Below the pieces are notes generated by a model, which was not told where the DNA came from, did not search any database, and saw only the letters and a program-made list of their open reading frames with translations. Position numbers and translations under genes: made by a program. DNA of 64,000 bases from Cryptomeria japonica (taxonomy: Eukaryota; Streptophyta; Pinopsida; Cupressales; Cupressaceae). Below, one piece after another: positions 59,901-64,000 of the stretch (the stretch's first letter is position 1; each line of letters begins with the position of its first letter). The stretch lies in assembly GCF_030272615.1 (NCBI RefSeq), contig NC_081415.1:367582667-367646666 (forward strand), read 5' to 3'.

Positions 59901-61270
59901 CAACATTATGTGCTCCCTCTTTATTGACATCCATGGAGGAATGTTATTATTGATAACAAAAATAGGCCACACCGAGTAAATAGATCTCAACTCTCCAAAT
60001 GGATTGATACCATCCGTTGCTAATGAAAGCCTGAGGTTATGAGGTTCTTCTTTAAAGTGTGGCCATTTTTCCTCTATGTTTGTAAATGCATAACCATCCA
60101 CATGCATTTGAAGAATGTCATCTCGACTTCTATTGCGTGCATGCTAATCCATAAATTGCGCCAAGATTTCGCACCTAAATAATCATTGCAAACATGGAAT
60201 AATGAGAATATACCGAAGAACCTCACGAGGCACCTTTTTTGTTAGTTGATATGTTCGATATCTATTGATATGACATTTAGGGCATTCTATTGCAAATTCA
60301 TGTTGTTTATGATATATAAAATGATCATTGAGACATGTATCTATTTCTTGATACTCCATTCCAATATCTTTCATAATGGCAAATAATTCTCGATATGAGC
60401 GAGGTAGAATATTTTATGGTGGTAACAAAAAGTCACCTATCAATCTAGAAATTTTTTTTTTTTGGTAATATAAAGAATATTAATGGTACATAATTCACCT
60501 TTTATTTACTAGTGATGAAATAACAACAAAAATAGATGAAAAAAGATGGCATATATGACATACCTTAACATACGTGAGATTATTATGTTGGATAAACCAT
60601 TCATAACCTTCAAGTTCACCAACAACAATACAACAGAGACAAGAGTTATTTGGGAGCCTTCATAAATGTGCTCATATGCCTTCTCAAGTATAGGTAAATC
60701 ATGAACAACATCAAAGTCATCTTGATCATCATGATCAGTTGTGCCAGTACTAAATGTGTCATGGATCAATGTATTTGTATCATCATCTTCAACTGTATTT
60801 TTTGGCGCATGATCATCTTCTTCCATAGGATCATTATCTTCAGCTTTGATATTTACACCTCCATGTTCTTCCACTTAAAAAAGAACATTCTCCAGGTCGT
60901 GGTAGTTCATATCATGTGCCCTAGGACACCCCACCTATATAAAAATGATCAACATAAATAAACCATGATCATGATATCATTAACAAGTGATTTTTTATGT
61001 ATATAAATTGTTAAAATGATATAAACATTTACAAATGCAATCAATATAAATACAGATAATGAACAACTTACCAATGGACGATAATCATGCCCCCCTTCAA
61101 TGTGACCATGCTGCCTACAATTTTTCTCAGTTGTTGTGATTAAAATTCTTCTAGTCTTTAAGCCCTTACAATTTTTGCAAGGACAATAACATTTCCCATC
61201 ACCTTTTATTTTCAAGCTAGACCACAATCTAGCAATTGTCTCCTTATTTTGTTCTTCATTGATATTATCT
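56760..61270 (-). pseudogene. TNP2-type transposase of the CACTA element
   Basis: Several minus-strand exons carry the TNP2 landmarks in order: a transposase-associated zinc segment 'CYCPCKNCKG' (61190), an acidic linker (60870-60660), 'ECPKCHINRYR' and 'KVPREVLRYI' (60300-60200), 'NLRLSLATDGINPFG' and 'WPIFVINNNIPPW' (60060-59930), 'YIEPLIDELLDLW' (59770), 'FACPVCGSKM' (59450), 'HLFDTMHIGKNI' (59020), a DUF4218-like part 'IPLSLPDHFDNNVKKVIYDLG' (58550) and 'IWDPNSINKFEGEYL' (58040), 'QVFYSEVPHKPGW' (57130), then a poly-Asp tail. TNP2 cuts the element ends. In-frame stops (for example near 60149 and 59395) show it is dead. Exon limits are approximate. Confidence 0.8.
56824..56908. repeat. (TCA)n microsatellite encoding poly-Asp
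   Basis: About 28 uninterrupted TCA/ATC units. On the minus strand they read as (GAT)n, extending the acidic C-terminus of the transposase frame into a run of about 28 aspartates. It is probably slippage within an already acidic tail. Confidence 0.9.
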
Positions 61271-61560
61271 AAAATGATTTTTCTTCACAGGCAAAAAAAT
61301 CGAGCTATGGAAAATTCGGTCTATAATCTTCACAAACCAAGCAAAAAGATGTCACAAGTACAGAAAACACTGTTCACGTGTGGTTTTTTTCCTTTCATTT
61401 TTTCACTTTTCTATTTTTTATCAGAATTCAAACAAATGTCGAGCAAGATTTTGATGATAACTAGTTTCGTTGGAATTTCTGACGAACATCGGGCAATATT
61501 TAAAAAAAATAAAATTGACACAAATTGCTTTGTAAGATCTGACAAAACGAAAGAAATCAC

Positions 61561-61596
61561 ATAGTTCATTGAAAAATGCACCCAAATGAGTTAGTG
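61561..61596 (-). repeat. Right terminal inverted repeat of the CACTA element
   Basis: The minus strand reads CACTAACTCATTTGGGTGC. It pairs with 6980-7015 and is followed outward by TAATGTC. Confidence 0.7.
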
Positions 61597-62461
61597 TAAT
61601 GTCTTGAGAGTGAGATATATAATTGAGGCCATAACCATCCATATTTGGTTTGATATTGAGGGGTTCTAAAATGCCTTGATCTTATAATTTGAACCCTTTG
61701 CCTTGATAATGCATGCTTTGACACATCTTTTTACTAACTGGATATTTGTTGCTTTTGAAACAAGATGTGAGTCCATTTTGAGGGGGATATGTTATGGAAT
61801 ATTGATAGGCTCATGGAGTAAACTAGATCAAATGAAGGTGGAGGAACCTATTTGATATGTAGGGGGTTCATGGACAAGTTGGGTAGAGGTGATGAGATCA
61901 TGAGGTGGATTAGGATCATGAGGGGGATTAAAAGACATGATAAGGAATTGAGATATAATTGGATCATAAGCACAATTAAGAAGAACAATGAGATCTTGAA
62001 AGAGATATGGAGGATTATGAAATGGATATGAAGGGATACTTTAGTCTTGACAAGGAGGAGGATCATCAAATTCTATTTTTAGGGTGATTTGCTCTTGAAT
62101 TTCAATGAGATCATTGGAAAGGATGAAAGGGATATCTTGATTTTGCTCAAGGAGTGGATTATGAATGGGATGTGGAAGGAAGTTTTTCTCTTTAGATAGA
62201 AGGGGATCATTTTGGATGGAATGATAAGGGATAGTGTGATCATCAAGGGAAATGAGATATTTGTCAAATATTGGATGCAATGGAAAAGCTTTGGGATCTT
62301 GATATCAATTTGTTTTAAGAGATTATATTCTATGTTTTTAATTATCCTCTTGACATTGGGTTGGAATTTTGATATATATGGGGGATTTTGTAAAGGATTC
62401 AATATTTTGACATTAGGGGGATGGAATTTGCATGGGACTCTCTGGAACGGGAGCATATGCT
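61597..62461. other. Gene-free flank beyond the CACTA element
   Basis: GGATCATGAGG- and GGGGGATTA-rich DNA with no supported coding region. It is similar in bias to 5270-6980. Confidence 0.45.
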
Positions 62462-63652
62462 TGTTACTACTTATCAAGTTGCCATTAATTTTATGTTCAA
62501 AGTTATTCTATATACTCTAGTCAGTTATCTCTACTGAGATATTCAGTCGGTATGCACAGTCTAGTCGGTTATAGAAGAAAGTAGTCTCAGAGCATAGTAT
62601 ACATAGAGTTGTCTACCGAGTATCATCTCATGTCTACCAAGCAGAAAATATGACACACCGAGTTGATATACACCGAGTGAAACGTGTTACCAAATTCATT
62701 GAACCTAGACATACATATGGAAATGTGTTACAAGATCGAGGAACATCTAACTATTATCGCATTGGAAATTGCACTTAAAGATTTTGTACGATTTTGAGGT
62801 CATCTAACCAATGAAATATTTTGCATGGTTATTCATTCGATAAAACATGTTTGTAAGATCGAAGCAATGAATGGATCACCGACATAAGAGATATATTTAT
62901 ACAACATGGATTAAGGTCAGACATATACATGTAGCATGATAGAAAGGAAGATATAGAAATATATGAAGCAAGACATGTGAAAGCACTAAGTGTTATGACT
63001 ATTATAGAGACACAGAGGTCACCGAAAAGGATTTTAGAGAACAATCAAAGAACAGAGTAAACATAATGGTTTACCGAGTTACTATATGGGTTATCAAGGT
63101 ATGCTATAAGCAAGGTAATCTTATTCTGAGCACATAGAATCTACTATAACATTTTAGATGTAAAGCTGCAAATATTTGTAATGATTTTATTGTAATATTT
63201 TGAAGTTGTAAGAGAAACCTTTAACAAGGTAAAAGACTCTAATCAAGTCTATAAATTGTAAAGCCTCTAACTAGGTGCAACATTTAGATTAAGTGTTGTA
63301 AATTCCTTTAGCAAGGTAGATCTAATAGATCTTGATACTCCTAATAGGATAAGCTATCAGAAATAGCTAAACATGTAGCTCTAACTAAGCAACCTTTATT
63401 ATTGCAGTAGTGAAGTTGTGGGTGCCATCCCCACCACAGTTTTTCTCTCTAACTAAGAGTTTCTACGTAACCAAAATATATGTGTTATGGAGTGAATCAT
63501 GTATGATTTTTATCTATTTGTTTTAGCTTTATATTATGTTACTGCACTATTCGGTTTATATATAATAGTAAAGTTATTGTTGACGAAAAGTTTTGGAGTA
63601 CTGATTCACCCCTCCCCTCTCAATACATTAGCCTTCCATATTGGGACTAACA
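62462..63652 (+). repeat. 5' LTR of Sirevirus-like element C (1191 bp)
   Basis: It starts TGTTACTACTTATCAAG, ends TTGGGACTAACA, and is followed at once by the primer site. It is related to the LTR at 3757-4888, with an internal stretch around 62910-63000 that the other lacks. The element continues past the window. Confidence 0.85.
62893..62901 (+). promoter_or_regulatory. Probable TATA box of LTR C
   Basis: ATATTTATACAACATGG, in the same context as 4211-4218 in LTR A. Confidence 0.45.
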
Positions 63653-63654
63653 AT

Positions 63655-63666
63655 TGGTATCAGAGC
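63655..63666 (+). promoter_or_regulatory. Primer-binding site, initiator Met tRNA
   Basis: TGGTATCAGAGC lies two bases after the LTR end. This is the standard copia primer site complementary to the 3' end of initiator Met tRNA. Confidence 0.9.
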
Positions 63667-63714
63667 TTCAATCTTGGAAAAGGGTTTAACTGCCTAAAGA
63701 GAAAGATCTTATCA

Positions 63715-64000
63715 ATGGAAGGCTATAAACAGTCTTGGAGGATTGTGTATCTACAAGAAGAGTTGGATCATGCTAATTAAGTGATTATAGACATGCAAAG
63801 ACAAATACAAAAATATCTGAAAGTGAGAAGAAGTTTATCTGATGAATTGCATGACTCTCAAGAGTTAGTGGAACAAATTGAGACATCGTCTAAGAACAGT
63901 ATATCTGAAGAGACTGAAGAAATGATTGGAGTATTGAAAGAAAAGAACAAATCACTAGTTGATCAACTAAAAGCAATGAAAAGAGAACATGAACATTTCA
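63715..64000 (+). pseudogene. gag start of element C (partial)
   Basis: The ATG at 63715 (MEGYKQSW) opens a helical, Glu/Lys-rich frame resembling the coiled-coil gag start of element B (MGDRSYL...). A TAA at 63778-63780 interrupts it; the same frame continues open to the window end. Confidence 0.7.

Larger units (their letters stand above)
6980..61596 (-). mobile_element. CACTA (En/Spm-type) DNA transposon, split by about 44 kb of nested insertions
   Basis: The left end at 6980 reads CACTAACATATTTGGGG. The reverse complement of the right end at 61596 reads CACTAACTCATTTGGG. Over 36 aligned bases, 29 match. Subterminal segments with the same GTCAGAA(A)TTCCAAC motif lie inside both ends. The 3-bp flanks are TAG (left) and TAA (right), one base from a perfect target duplication. 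A TNP2-type transposase lies next to the right end and a multi-exon SET-domain gene next to the left end, both on the minus strand, matching the two-gene layout of autonomous CACTA elements. Removing nested DNA (about 12.05-56.4 kb) leaves about 10.3 kb, a normal length. The alternative is two different CACTA elements that each lost one end. Confidence 0.68.

Noticed and set aside
62079-62477. Minus-strand 132-codon frame
   Set aside because: Same composition artefact as in the left flank; Ile/Pro/Ser-rich with no recognisable domain.
3757-63652. LTR A and LTR C as the two LTRs of a single 60-kb element
   Set aside because: LTR A is a 3' LTR (polypurine tract before it) and LTR C a 5' LTR (primer site after it), so they face away from each other and their sequences and flanks differ.

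Overview
The window is plant nuclear DNA from a large, repeat-rich, AT-rich genome. I see no ordinary host gene, rRNA or tRNA. Almost everything is transposable-element sequence, nested several layers deep and broken by stop codons. Ty1/copia elements with an initiator-Met-tRNA primer site and repeated GGGGAG polypurine boxes (Sirevirus-like), a Tat-like Ty3/gypsy element with two RNase H domains and a CACTA transposon all indicate a seed plant. The giant LTRs and old decay would suit a gymnosperm, but this is inference; the species cannot be read from the sequence.

Layout. (1) 1-4888: 3' end of a plus-strand Sirevirus-like element: a large third ORF, four polypurine boxes and a 3' LTR. (2) 4889-6979: GATG-rich DNA without genes. 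(3) 6980-61596: what I read as one CACTA transposon, with matching inverted ends CACTAAC...ATTTGGG at both extremes. Its own DNA is about 10 kb: the left end with subterminal repeats and a multi-exon SET-domain gene (6980 to about 12 kb), and the right end with a TNP2-type transposase (about 56.4 kb to 61596). Both genes are on the minus strand. (4) About 12-56.4 kb: material nested inside the CACTA element. It includes LTR-like DNA, a foldback element with an RNase H fragment, a 2-kb array of GGGATAAG motifs and a decayed ORF (called F1 here). F1 is interrupted by a minus-strand, pol-less Sirevirus-like element, and the F1/LTR junction was then amplified into five tandem units. Unit four received a 16.6-kb Tat-like element (28746-45324; 4992-bp LTRs; TSD TAAAG). 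(5) 61597-64000: flank, then the 5' LTR, primer site and gag start of another plus-strand Sirevirus-like element.

Most unusual points. Each Tat-like LTR carries a full-length (about 1049-codon) reading frame of the F1 family upstream of its own promoter, preceded by an array of CGATGAA-type motifs. The same element places an apparently catalytic RNase H before the reverse transcriptase, while the usual RNase H after it has lost its catalytic aspartates. The CACTA element carries a SET (histone-methyltransferase-type) domain. The copia third ORF and the gypsy LTR ORF look similarly built (basic/acidic segments, a globular core, long coiled coils), suggesting a shared accessory-protein type in two retrotransposon superfamilies.

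Order of events from the nesting: CACTA; then the F1-bearing LTR material; then the Sirevirus-like insertion in F1 (4-bp duplication AAGG); then tandem amplification; then the Tat-like insertion, the youngest (LTRs about 98-99% identical by eye). All coding regions are now pseudogenes, mostly through C-to-T type changes.
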